From: Larus michahellis
Taxonomy: Eukaryota; Chordata; Aves; Charadriiformes; Laridae
Assembly (NCBI RefSeq): GCF_964199755.1
Contig: NC_133906.1
Span: 21,823,419 to 21,887,418 of the forward strand
DNA: 64,000 nucleotides
Direction of reading: 5' to 3'
Part shown: positions 34,484 through 45,100 of the stretch, piece by piece
Layout of the letters: every line of letters begins with the position of its first letter
How positions within the stretch are numbered: the stretch's first letter is position 1
The notes under the pieces: generated by a model
Told to the model about the DNA's origin: nothing
The model's input: only the letters and a program-made list of their open reading frames with translations
Database searches by the model: none
Made by a program: the position numbers and the translations under genes

Positions 34484-37400
34484 ATGGAGAGACCCGTGAA
34501 GGATGGGATCCTCTATGTGCAGCACTGCAGATTTGGAAAGGTAAAGGATGGATTTGGGGCTGGGTACAGGGTTTGCCCTGATCTCTCTTGACGCCAGGCC
34601 TGGGGCCGGGCCCTTGGCAACCTGGGGTGGGGGGCACTGGAGCCAGACCCCTTGGAGCTGCCGCTGGGGGGTCCTGGGCTCGGCAGCCCCCGGAGTGGGG
34701 CTCTCCCCCTGCTGAGGGGACTCATCCGTGCAGGCACCTGCTGGGGCTTGCCCCTGCGCGTGGGGTCCCTCTTCTCGCTTGGTCACCGCGCGATTCGCAA
34801 TGAAACAATAAACGTGTGTTAATGAGGCGCAGCTCCAGCGCGTGTGTGGGAGCGGGGCAGCGAGTGGGACGTGGCCCTGTGCCCTGCCGTCCATGAGCCT
34901 GGCCTTGGGGGGGCCACTGCCATCTGTATGGCACCCCTCGTGGCTTGGCCTGCTGCCCTGGGCCCTCGGGCTGGGCACCGAGTGCCGCAGCTCTCTGGGT
35001 ACGGTATGGGTGATATGGTGGGATCCTCGCAGGGTCGAGCCAGCTCTATGGAGATGGGTGTTGGCAAAGCAGGTCCCGCTGGCACACTGGCCATGCTTCA
35101 GTGGCATCCCCTCTGCCGCCGCAGGGCAGCCGTGTCCCCGCGGGGAGCTCGGTGGACGTGCCGGGGCTACCATCACACTCCCATCTCCCCACTGAGGGAG
35201 AGTGGAGTCCTGGAACCCAAGCGGGCAGGCTCTGCGTGCGCGGGGCCGGTGCCCTGCTGCGCGTAGGAGGCAGGTGGGTTGGCAGCAGTGGGTATTTTGG
35301 GTGCTCAGCTGCATCTGTTTTCTGCAGGGCGGAGGCTCTGCTGCGCTTTTGAGGTGCGTGGGGGCACGAGCCCCCTTTATCCCATGACAGGCTGGGAAGG
35401 TGCTGGTGCCGCAGACCTCCCCTGGGAGGAAGCGGGCTGCGAGCTGCAGGGCCCGGCCCTGCTCGGCAGATGTGAGGCTGCCAGCAGGAGCCTCAGCAGC
35501 TCAAAATGGCTTTAATTTGCATCAGGGTCTGTCCTGAGAACAGCTCGAGAGCTCAGCTGCAGCGGCGGCAGGCCGGTACTTGCAGCGGGGAACAAAGAGC
35601 AGGACCCGGTGCTCGGCGAGCCGGGAGCGAGCGTGACTCACCCAGAAAGCCGTGCTGAGCTCGCTCGGGGAAAGGTCCCCCCTCAACCCAGCTTTGGGAC
35701 TGCCCTGCCTGGCATCCCCCGGGGGTCTGCGCTGGTCTCAGCTCTTCGTGTCCTCCTGCGGCACCCACCGGCTGTGGGCAGGGACCCCCTGTGCCCCCTC
35801 CTGCCCCCCACGGCTCTTCCCGAGCACTGCTGGCCCTGCACGGAGTGCAGCGCTGCGAGGACGCAGCAGGCAGCTCCTTGCTGACCCTTTTTTTTTTATC
35901 TCCCTGCCTGTGTCCTTCCCACGCCGCAGAGGTCCTGGAGGAAGATGCGAGCCCAGCTCTTTGCTGCCAGCCCCTCCGGTGTGGCCCGCATGGAGAACTT
36001 CGATGTGCGGGATGATGGCACGGCACTGGAGAAGACCTCCCTGCGGCGGTGTGCCCGCCGGGTGATCCGCCTCTCGGACTGCGTCTCTGTCGGCCCAGCA
36101 GGCACCGAGAGCTGCCCCAAAGCCACCGCCGCCTTCTACCTCACCACTACGGAAAAGAGCTACTTGCTGGCATCCGAGCAGCGGGATGAGTGGATCACCC
36201 AGCTCTGCCAGTTGGCCTTCCAGGTACCGCGGGGTCCAGCACAGCCGGGAGCCCTCACCCTGCTCCTGGCCCGCGTCAGCCCCAGGGACTCTGGTGTGCA
36301 TGGGCAGCCAGGGGGGCTCGTGCTCCCCCAGTCCAGGAGCTGTGCTCACATCCCTCTGTTTCAGGGTGCAAAGGAGACGACGCAGAGCAGCAGCGGGACC
36401 CAGGCCAGCCCCGCTGTCCCCATGGAGGAGAACTCCCTCTACTCCTCCTGGCAGGACCGTAGGTGCAGGGGTGGTGGATGGGGCTGGGCTGAGCTCCAGC
36501 TCGGTGCCAGGGTGCTGACCCCTGCCTTGCTCTGCTCCTGTAGTGACCGAATTCCCGGTGCTGGTGGTCCGGACGGATGCGGCCACCCGCTGTGGTCTGC
36601 ACGGGCACTACCTGCTCTCAGCCCTTCCCCAGAGCCTGACGCTGAAGGACCCGCAGTCCCGGCAGCCCCTGCTCACCTGGCCCTACCCCTTCCTCCGCAA
36701 GTTTGGCCAGGATCAGGTGTGTGTCCCCCTCCCTCCTTGGGGCTGCTGGCTCCCCAGGGCCGGTGCCAGCCCCTCATTCTGCTCTCTTGGCCCCACAGAC
36801 TGTCTTCTCCTTCGAGGCCGGCCGCCGCAGTGACTCTGGCGAGGGCACCTTCACCTTCAGCACCCCGCGGGCACCAGAGCTCTGCCGGGCTGTGTCTGCC
36901 GCCATCGCCTGCCAGCAGCAGGGCAAGGATGCCCCCGATCCCCGGCTCTTCTGTGCCCCAGACCCCCAGCCCCCTGCACAGGGCCTCAAGCCCCAGCCCT
37001 GGGGCCCCGGGGCCGAGGAGCCCCAGCCCAGCCCCCCCCCGGGGGGCGTACAGCCTCCCTCCCACCCCCCCCCCACCCTCCTTCACTTCCCCCCACCCGA
37101 GACAGAGGCCACAGGCCCTATCGTTTATGCCTCCATTGCCCGGGGCCAGCAGCCCCTCTTTGGGCCAGGGCCACCAGGTCCTGGTGAGCCCTGGGCTGCA
37201 GGGAAGCCACCCCCTGAGCATCTCTACGAGAACATCTTCACCACAGAGGCGGGTCCTGCGGGGGCAGAGGAGGAGGAGGAGGAGGAGGAAGGGCAGTGGG
37301 ACCTGGAGTGCCGGCAGGCACCCGAGGGCCACAGCAGCGAGGCGGGCCCCCTCTATGACAACCGGGCTGCCCTGGCCCAGCTGCCGCGGGGCAGCCCCCA

Positions 37401-37539
37401 GCCCCCCGAGCAGCGCTGGGGCCGCGGGGGGCAGGAGGTGCCACCAGCGTGCCCTGGGCACAAGCCCCAGAGCAACCTCCGGGCCAAGCTGGTGCGGCTG
37501 CTTAGCAGGGAGACCCCCGGCCGGCGGGACTGGGCCTGA
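34484..37539 (+). CDS. DOK3: DOK3, docking protein 3 (5 exons)
   Basis: Adaptor that dampens signalling in B cells and myeloid cells through SHIP1 and GRB2. Exons are 34484-34540, 35930-36223, 36365-36458, 36544-36716 and 36799-37539, giving 452 residues; human is 496. Exon 1 encodes MERPVKDGILYVQHCRFGK, the start of the PH domain, which continues in exon 2 (RSWRKMRAQLFAASPSGVAR). The PTB domain spans exons 3-5 (EFPVLVVRTDAATRCGLHG, SFEAGRRSDSGEGTFTFSTP). The proline-rich tail carries tyrosine motifs VYASI (Tyr316), LYENIF (Tyr349, a YxN GRB2-type site) and LYDN (Tyr392), and a run of eight glutamates. Exon 1 lies within the apparent DDX41 3'UTR. Intron 1 (1.4 kb) contains the only nearby AATAAA available to DDX41. 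Confidence 0.93.
34807..34812 (+). terminator. DDX41: Probable DDX41 poly(A) signal, inside DOK3 intron 1
   Basis: AATAAA with GT-rich sequence just downstream. I see no AATAAA or ATTAAA between the DDX41 stop (33,738) and DOK3 exon 1 (34,484), so this is the first usable hexamer for DDX41. It could also be used as an intronic premature end by DOK3 transcripts. Confidence 0.6.
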
Positions 37540-37571
37540 GCCCGGCTCGGATGCCATTCGATGGTGCGGTG

Positions 37572-37577
37572 AATAAA
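37572..37577 (+). terminator. DOK3: DOK3 poly(A) signal
   Basis: AATAAA only 33 bases after the DOK3 stop, giving a very short 3'UTR. The PDLIM7 TATA box is under 200 bases further on. Confidence 0.85.
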
Positions 37578-37673
37578 CAGCTTGGACCGGACTGGGGTCT
37601 GCCGGTGCTGCGGGGGCGGGCGGGGGTCGGTCCCGCGGCCGGGATCGGGGCCGGGCGGGGGCATCGCTCCTCT

Positions 37674-37690
37674 CCGCCAGGGGGCGCCGT
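37674..37690 (+). promoter_or_regulatory. Candidate CTCF site between DOK3 and PDLIM7
   Basis: CCGCCAGGGGGCGCCGT matches the CTCF core consensus (CCAGGGGGCGC) essentially perfectly. It sits in the roughly 190-base gap between the DOK3 poly(A) signal and the PDLIM7 TATA box. Confidence 0.6.
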
Positions 37691-37723
37691 GGTGCCCGCC
37701 CCGCCAAGCAGACGCACGCGGTG

Positions 37724-37894
37724 ATTGGCCGGATCGCGTGTCGGCTCCGCCCTCCCTCCATCCTATATAAGGCGCGGCCGGGCCGGGCGGGGGCGGTGCC
37801 CGCGTTCGAGTCCCGCATCCGCCGGCACCGTTCCGTTCCCAGCTGCGGCGCCGCCCGCTCGGCCCCGCTCCGCCGGGGGCCCGGCCGGCCGCGG
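37724..37894 (+). promoter_or_regulatory. PDLIM7: PDLIM7 core promoter and non-coding exon 1
   Basis: An inverted CCAAT box (ATTGG, 37,724-37,728) is followed by a TATA box in CCTATATAAGG (37,762-37,772), which also resembles a CArG/SRF box with one extra or mismatched base. Transcription would start near 37,795. A donor (GCGG then GTGAGT) after 37,894 closes a non-coding first exon of about 100 bases. A second TATA-like TTATATAG near 38,309-38,316 could be an alternative start. Confidence 0.65.
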
Positions 37895-39198
37895 GTGAGT
37901 GAGTGCGGGAGGGCGGGGCCGGGGGTCTCTGTCCTCTGCTGGCGGCATGGGCTGGTGGTGGGGGGTAGGGCTGGGGCCTGGGTCTGAGGGAAGGCGGTTG
38001 GTCGGGGAGGGGCAGGGCCGGGGTCGCCGAGCCCGGGGAAGGGAGCTGTGTAGGGTGGGGTGGGAAGGGGAGCGGGGCCTGGGGGTTCCCGTGGGGCAGG
38101 CAGCCCGGGGCCTGCTCCTTTAGGAGCTGGAAGGCTCTGCAGCCTGGGGCTACCGGGGACCCCCAGCCCCGCGGGGGGCTGCCTGCCCGCCCCGGTCCCG
38201 GCGCCTCGCTGGGGCTTGCGCGGCTGCCGGGTGCCGGGAATGCCTGACACGCAGCCTTCCCCCGGCCCTCCCGAGCGGGGAGCGGGGCTGGTGTCGTCTT
38301 ACACGCCTTATATAGCCCGCACCGGGCCGGGGAGAGCGGGGGCACGCTGGCCCCCAGCCCTGCAGCCTCCGCTGCCTCCCAGCCGGGAGCCCGCCGTCCC
38401 TTGCCAGGGCTGGGGAGAGCCCCGGGCCCCCGGAGCTGGCCCCGTCCCCCGCCCGGCAGCGTCAGGAGGAAGGTCACGGCGGGGGGGCGTCGCAAGGGCC
38501 TGGTGGCACCTTCCAGGTGGCCGGGAGGCTGAGGCTGGCCCGTCTGCCCGGAGCCTTGGCCGGCTGACAGCTGTCAGCGCAGCCCTGGCAGGCAGGGGAG
38601 CGCCGGGATTCCCTCCCCGCCGAAGCCCCGGCCCTGCGTGCGGAGATGGGCTGGCTCCCAGGTAGCATCTGCTCGGCCGGCTGCCGGAGTGCCAGCCTGG
38701 CTGCTCTGCCAGGCGCCTCCGGTGGCGTCAGGCAGCTCCTGGGATGCTGCTGATAATTCACCTGGCAAAAACGCTTCTGGTTCCCATCCTTCCCTACCTG
38801 CTGCCGCTTCTCTGCTGTCTGAAACGCTCTCAGCTTTCATCAGTGTGAGTTTCTGGGGTGCTGTAAGGGAGAGCATGTCCTGGGTTTGGGAGAGGGAGTG
38901 GAGCCTGCGGGCGCTCAGCTGTGGGTGGCAGGGGGCTGTACCTGGCTCCCTGACACTAGTCAGCATTAGCCTGGGCCCCTCGGCTCTGGCACTGCAGGAG
39001 GGGATGCTGATAGATTTGGGGTGCGTCTCTAACCACAGTGTAGGATGGTCAGGGTGGAGTTACCGCTGGAAGTGTGACCTGTCTCCTCCTGCCCCATCCT
39101 GCCAGGCGCCGGGCCCCCTCCTCGCCTGCTCTCCCTGCGTTGTTTCCGTGTTCCCTAACACCAGGATCACACCCTCTTCCCTTGCAGAGATGGGCGAC

Positions 39199-42100
39199 AT
39201 GGAGTCCTACAAGGTGATGCTGAATGGGCCGGCGCCCTGGGGCTTCAGGCTGCAGGGAGGGAAGGATTTCAGCATGCCCCTCTCCATCTCCAGGGTAAGA
39301 GAAGCCAAGACCAGCAACTCCCATCCTTCCTCTGCCTCTGGGTGGGAGCCGTGGTGGCTGCATCCAGGTGGCTGAAGCACAGCCATATGGGGGATGCGGA
39401 CGAGCTGGGGCCCCCGCATCCTGCCCTGCCTGGCTCCACGTAGCCTCCTTGGAACCTTATCAGCTGCAGTCCGGCATGGGGGTGTTCCGGGCAGAGGACC
39501 GCAGCAGGGATGTGAAATGTTGCGCAGCTTCTGCGGAGTCATTCTGGCTGCTGGGGGGGGCAGGGGAGGCCCCTTCCGGACCGTGCCCACCGCAGGGGGA
39601 GGGGAGGGGAGCCGCTCTCACCGTCTCTGAGCTATGAGGCTCAGTCCACATTGTAACACCGGGCTCAGCATCCCGGGACCTGGCTGGTGCCCTCTTGCTC
39701 TCCCTCCTGCTGGGTGATTCCCAGCTCCGCACCTGAGCTGGCCCCTGGAGCAGGCAGGGAGGGGAGGAAACCTGTGCTGCTGCCCATACTGCATTGGGAT
39801 TTGGCTCCCTCTGCAAAACCAGCCTGTTTCTCCAGCATGAGCGAGAGCCGTTGTGCAAGCTGCTCACAGTGTGATGCTTGCCCAGGCCAGGTCTGGCCCT
39901 GGGCATGTGTGGGTCCCTGTCCGCAGATGGCCTCCGGATGGGTGCTGGCCACAGCTCCGGCCACACAATTGCCTTATAAGCCTTGGAATGTGACTGCATT
40001 GCCTGTGCCGCTGACGCTCAGCGGCTGGCACGGAGGCTGCTTCTCAAAGGACAGCTTTGCTCGTGGCACCGAGTGCTGTGTGGGGACCTGCCCCCGGCAC
40101 GAGCCTGGCACCACGCGCCTGCCCCGGAGGGCACGGGTCTCCACGGCATCCCAGCACAGAGCATGGACCCTGAGGGCACAGTGCGAGGCTGGAGTCGCCA
40201 GCGCCACTGCCCTGGGGCCTGCCGATCTCTGCCGAGCACGCAGAGACGGCTTCAGCGAGTTTATTCTCTAAAAAATGTTTCTCTTGGCTGCGAGCCAGCG
40301 CTTAACAAAGGGTCTGGTCGGATGGAGGAGCCTCCCAGGGCCCAGGGCAGGGGCCTCGCGAAGCAATGGCTCTGCTGTTCGAGCAGGCCAGCGCTGCCCT
40401 CAGGGCTTGGGACACACTGCTGTCCTGGGCAGGGCAGGCAGGGGCAGTGAGGACATTCCTGGGGACATAGCCAGCTTTGGGGGGGGGGGGTCTCTGGCCA
40501 GGCTGGGCTGTGTGGTGGAGCAGCAGGCCCTTGTCTGATGGTGGGGGTTGACCCTGTGCTGCTCTGCACCCCAGAGGCATCCCCAGCCCTAAATGCTCCT
40601 GCCTGGAGCGTGCTGCTGTCCTTGGCCACCGCTTCCCTTGAGCAAGGACGAGCAGGCTGTCCTGCCAGGCCTGGGGCTGCTGGAGCGGGCTGGAAGGAGG
40701 TGTGTCCTGCCCCGGCTTTGGGGGCTGCCATGGGGTCCTGCTCTCTGCAGCCGGGGAGCACAGGGTGAGAGCAGCACCGGCACATGCTTTGGCTCTTGGC
40801 TGCGTCCATCGTTGTGATGTTACTGGGCGAGCTGGAAAGCTGCTTCTGCTCGATGGTCACGCAAAAGAGATGCTACCCTGGTCCTCTCGTGGCAGGGGGC
40901 TCTTGCGGGGGTCCTGGCACCTTGGCTAGGCAAGCTGTGAGACTCTGGTCCTGAGCTGCCTGCAGTGGAGCCAGGGTAAGGGATGGTGTCTGGGGGGCTG
41001 GATGCTGTGTGGCACGTCCCAGCGTCTGGTAGCTGGGGAAGAGGAGAGACCCTCGGTGCTGCTGGGGGATGCTGCTTGGGCCCTTGTGTGGGTGCCTGAC
41101 TCCCCTCCATGCTGGCTGAGAGCGTTCTGGGTGCCGAAGCCCTGGAACGGGGCGGCCAGCGGGCACCTTGCTGGGTGCGGTGATGGAGGCACGGGGAACA
41201 AAGGACTGCCTGGGCAGAGAAGGGAGGAAGGAAGCCCTGGTTAGCAGGGCCGGGTGGGAAGCGGGAGAGCTGGCACTGCCACGGCTCCCGGCTGAGCTGG
41301 CACCTGCCGAAGGGGTTTCCTGGTGTGCTGGCGCGGAGGGAGAAGGGGAGCATGGCGGTGCTGGCCGGGCTGGGTGCGGCTGCGTGACGCAGCTTGCTGT
41401 GCTCTCCCCTTCCTGGGCAGCCGTGTGAAAACCTCTCCCAGCTCCCACTCCTGCCTCCAAACCCACGCAGCCGCCCTGCGCCTTCCCCAGACCTCCAGGG
41501 CAGCAAGCCAGGGCTTGTAGCAGTGTGGCCAGGAGCCGGCCAGCGCCACTTGCCACCCAGGGCACCCTCCCGTGCCGGGCAGGAGGAGCGGGCGCTGGGC
41601 AGTGTGGGGTCACCGGAGGGGTGCCCATGTGCCACCGGGGATGGCAGTGGGATGCAGGCGGAGCCGGATTGCGTCCAGCCCGGGTGTGGGGTTTGGCCTC
41701 CTGTGGAGGGCTGGTGCTGGCGCGGGGAAGGGGAGCGTGGCTCTGGGGCGAGCTGGGTCCTGTGCGCGGGCAAGGAGGGGCCGGGGCTCCGCGGCAGGGA
41801 TTTTTCAGCCCTCTGACGGCGCTGGGAATCTGGCTCGCTCCTTTTATGTTCATGTCGAACAGGACTTGAGGAAATACTTGGTCTGGGTCCAAGCGCCTCG
41901 AGTTCTTCCGTGCTGGAGGAGCAGGAATGGCTGTAGACTGCCTACGTCTGTCTGTCTGTCTGTCAGTGCCTGGGAGCTGTGTGCAGCGCTCGGGGCCCTG
42001 CTCGCCGTTGGCTGTGCATCCCTGGCGGGAGGGGAGGGCAGCCTCTGCTTCCCGGCACAGACCTGACGTAGAGCCGTGCCGTAGAGCCGCGCTGGGGACA

Positions 42101-45100
42101 AGGTGAATCCCCAGCACCGCGGCCATGCTCCCGGCTGCCCCGGCAGGGTGAGGGCTGGGGGAGCAGCGTGGGTGGGGGCAGGAGTCTCCCTGCCCCCGGG
42201 GGGGCTCCCGCTCCCCTGCAGGGATGAGGTAACGTCTGTGCCTGCCGGCACCGGGAGGGGAACTGGACGGGAGCGTGGGTGGCTGGCGGGGAGTGCCCGG
42301 GGGTGCCTCTCCTGTCCCCTCCCCGCGTCCCAGGCGAAGGGCTGGACATGCCTGTGGTTCACAGCCAGACGTGGGCTGCCCGACGGGCCCTGACTCACCG
42401 CGCTCCCTTCCCACCGCGGGGATGGCTCCGAGGGGCAGCCAGGCCTCCTGACGAGGCTGAGCCATCGCCGCCTCCGCTGTTTGGTGTCATGGGGACGGGC
42501 GCCAGGGTGCTGGCATGGACCCCGGCCGTGCTAGAGGGCAGGGGCTGGCAGTGCCCCGGGGTAGTGCTGAGCCCTCCACTGCTGCGGAGGCGAAGAGGCT
42601 GCTCTGGGTGAATATGCTGGGAAACAGGGGGTGATCCCGGAGTCCCTGCCTCCCCCTGGGTCAGATCCGTATGGTGTCCTGTGCCGGGCTGGGCCTTGCA
42701 TGAGGGAGCCTGGGCCCCGGCAGACCCCTGCCCTCGGAGGGATGATGGTGTCCCTCTGCTGCCGCGTCACCCCTCGGCCGGCCCGGCTCTCCCTGACTCT
42801 CTCTGTCCTGCAGCTGACGCCGGGCGGGAAGGCGGCCCAGGCCGGCGTGGGAGTGGGCGACTGGGTGCTGTACATCGACGGGGAGAGCACCAGCTCCATG
42901 ACGCACATCGAGGCCCAGAACAGGATCCGCGCCTGCGGGGACAGGCTCTGCCTCACCCTGAGCAGGTAGGGTTGGCGGCTCCTGCAAACCTGGGGTCCTG
43001 GTGTGGCCGGAGCAGAGCCAGGGCCCTCTGCCCAGTGCCGTCTCCTGGCGTCACCACTCCTTTGTCGGAGCCTGGCAGCCCCTGGCTAGCTCCGAGGGCT
43101 CTACTTAGCTGGATGAGGCTTAGCCCGTCTGCCAGCCCTCACCTGCAAGCCACAGGGCAGTGCCAGCCATCCGTGGCTCCTCTTGGGCGGGCGTTGCATC
43201 CCTGGGGTACGAGCGTTCCGGTGGTGGCTGGGCTGGTTCTAGCACCTGCCCGGTTGTCTCCTTTCTTGCAGAGCCCAGAACCACCTGGGGAAGCCGCAGA
43301 AGGTACGTGTCGCTCCTGGCGCTGCAGCCGCAGCTCACCCTCTTCTCAGGGGAGGGGAATCTCTGAGCACAGATGGACAAAGGGACTTTGTTCCTGGGGC
43401 CCACGGGCTTCTGGGGGACTGGGGTGTGCTTGGAGGGCTGGAAGACTCCTCGCTGGAGGAGCAGGTCTGGCCCCCGGCACTACAGGGGATCGGAGGGAGC
43501 AGGGTCTGCCCAGCAGGCACCTGTGCCCCGGCTGCCACCTGTCTGTGCCCCTGCGGTGCCAGGTGTGGGCAGGGGTGCGGAGAGGCCAACGCAGGGGAGG
43601 AGGCTGGGCAACCGCAGCACAGCCTTGGGGCCCCGTGTTTGCTAGTGCTGGGGAGTGCCCTGGCGTGGGGAGGCAGGGCTGGGGCTGGTGACCGGTGTCT
43701 CCTGGACGGAAGCCACCTGCATGTGTTCAGCTTTGTGCCGCGGGACGGTTGTGATCGGCGTGTGTGCATGCACCGCCTTGCCACGGGCAGCAGTGAGCGT
43801 CCAGGGCACTTACTAATCCTCCAACAACCCTCGTGCAGGGCTCATGGCCTGCTGTTGCTGGGCTGGGTGCCCTGCGGAGAGAGGTGCCAGCCTGGCAGAG
43901 CCCAGTGCCCAAGGTGCACGTTGTGTCCGGCTTTCCTACCTGGCTGCCTGCTGCGCTGCCTGGCCCGGGGCTGCCCCTTGCATGCCGCTTGACGTGTGAG
44001 CCCGTGTCTGTGTGTTTTGTCTCGCTCAGGACTCACTCCCCTGCTCTGAACCCCTGAAATATAACTTCGCTCCCAGCACCGCCCTCAACAAAACAGCTCG
44101 GCCCTTCGGGGCCGGCTCGCCTCCGAACCCACGGCCCGGGCTGGTGACGAAACCCGTGACGTACGCGCCCCTGGCGCCCACCTCTACCCCCCAGCACAAT
44201 GGGTATGTTGCTGTCTGTCCTGCTCCCCGAAGATCGGGGGGAGCCCGCTGCCCGGCCCTGCTGCGCCTTGCATGCCAGGCACCATGGGTGGGAGCGGGCG
44301 ACGGTGCCTGTGCTGGGATCCCCCGATGGCTGGGGTACCTGGCACAGCAGGAGTGTCCCCACATGCGTGCTGGTCCCTCGCCCGGGGATGTACCAGCTTG
44401 TGGGGAGTCCTGCAGGGCATGGCACAGCGGTCGTAGCAGGACACTTGCTGGCATCTGTGGCAGCAGGGAAGCAATGGCTGCATTGTGGCTACCAGCCAGC
44501 TCCTGCCTGGGGTCGTCCTGCCAGTCCCCTGGCTGCTGGGATGGGCTGGGCAAAGGGAAGACTTGAGCCCTGCGCAGCACCGTCCTCGCCCTGCTCACAG
44601 GAAAGGAGCTTCTGTCCCTGCAGGTTGCCCGCCCGGCTGCTGCCGGTCCCTGCCCCTCCTGCCAAGAGCTACCTGCCATGGCACCTCGACATTAAGCCAT
44701 GGACGGGGAGAGGATGTGGCCCTGGCTGCCCTGGGCACCCAGGACTGGTTTGGGGGGCTGAGGGAGGCATGGTTCTGGTCTCTTGGTGTCTGCTGCTGCG
44801 GCCCAGTGTGCTCCCAGCCCTGGGCGAGCTGGGCATGGGTCATCCTGGGGAGTTGGGGGACTGGTGCAGGCCATAGGTGAGCTCTGGAAGCTTCTTGGGT
44901 GCTGCGGGTCTAATTTCACTTTCCTTTTTCTTTCTTTCTCTCCTCCCTTTCTCTTTCCCTCTCCCCTACAGGTGCTGAGCCTTGACAAGTCAGTAAGCCT
45001 TTTGCCTGCTCTCTGTCCTCCCTGCATGCCTCTTCCCTGCTAGTGTCCCCCTCTCCGGGGCAGGGTTGGCCTGGGGACAGGTGGCACACGCTGCTCTGCC

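Noticed and set aside
44624-44876. Possible extra PDLIM7 exon: an acceptor-like CTGCAG at 44,623 followed by an in-phase open frame containing [10 protein letters not shown]
   Set aside because: No convincing donor closes it and the frame runs on as GC-driven low-complexity sequence to a stop. The exon at 44,030-44,202 joins directly to 45,605 in phase without it.
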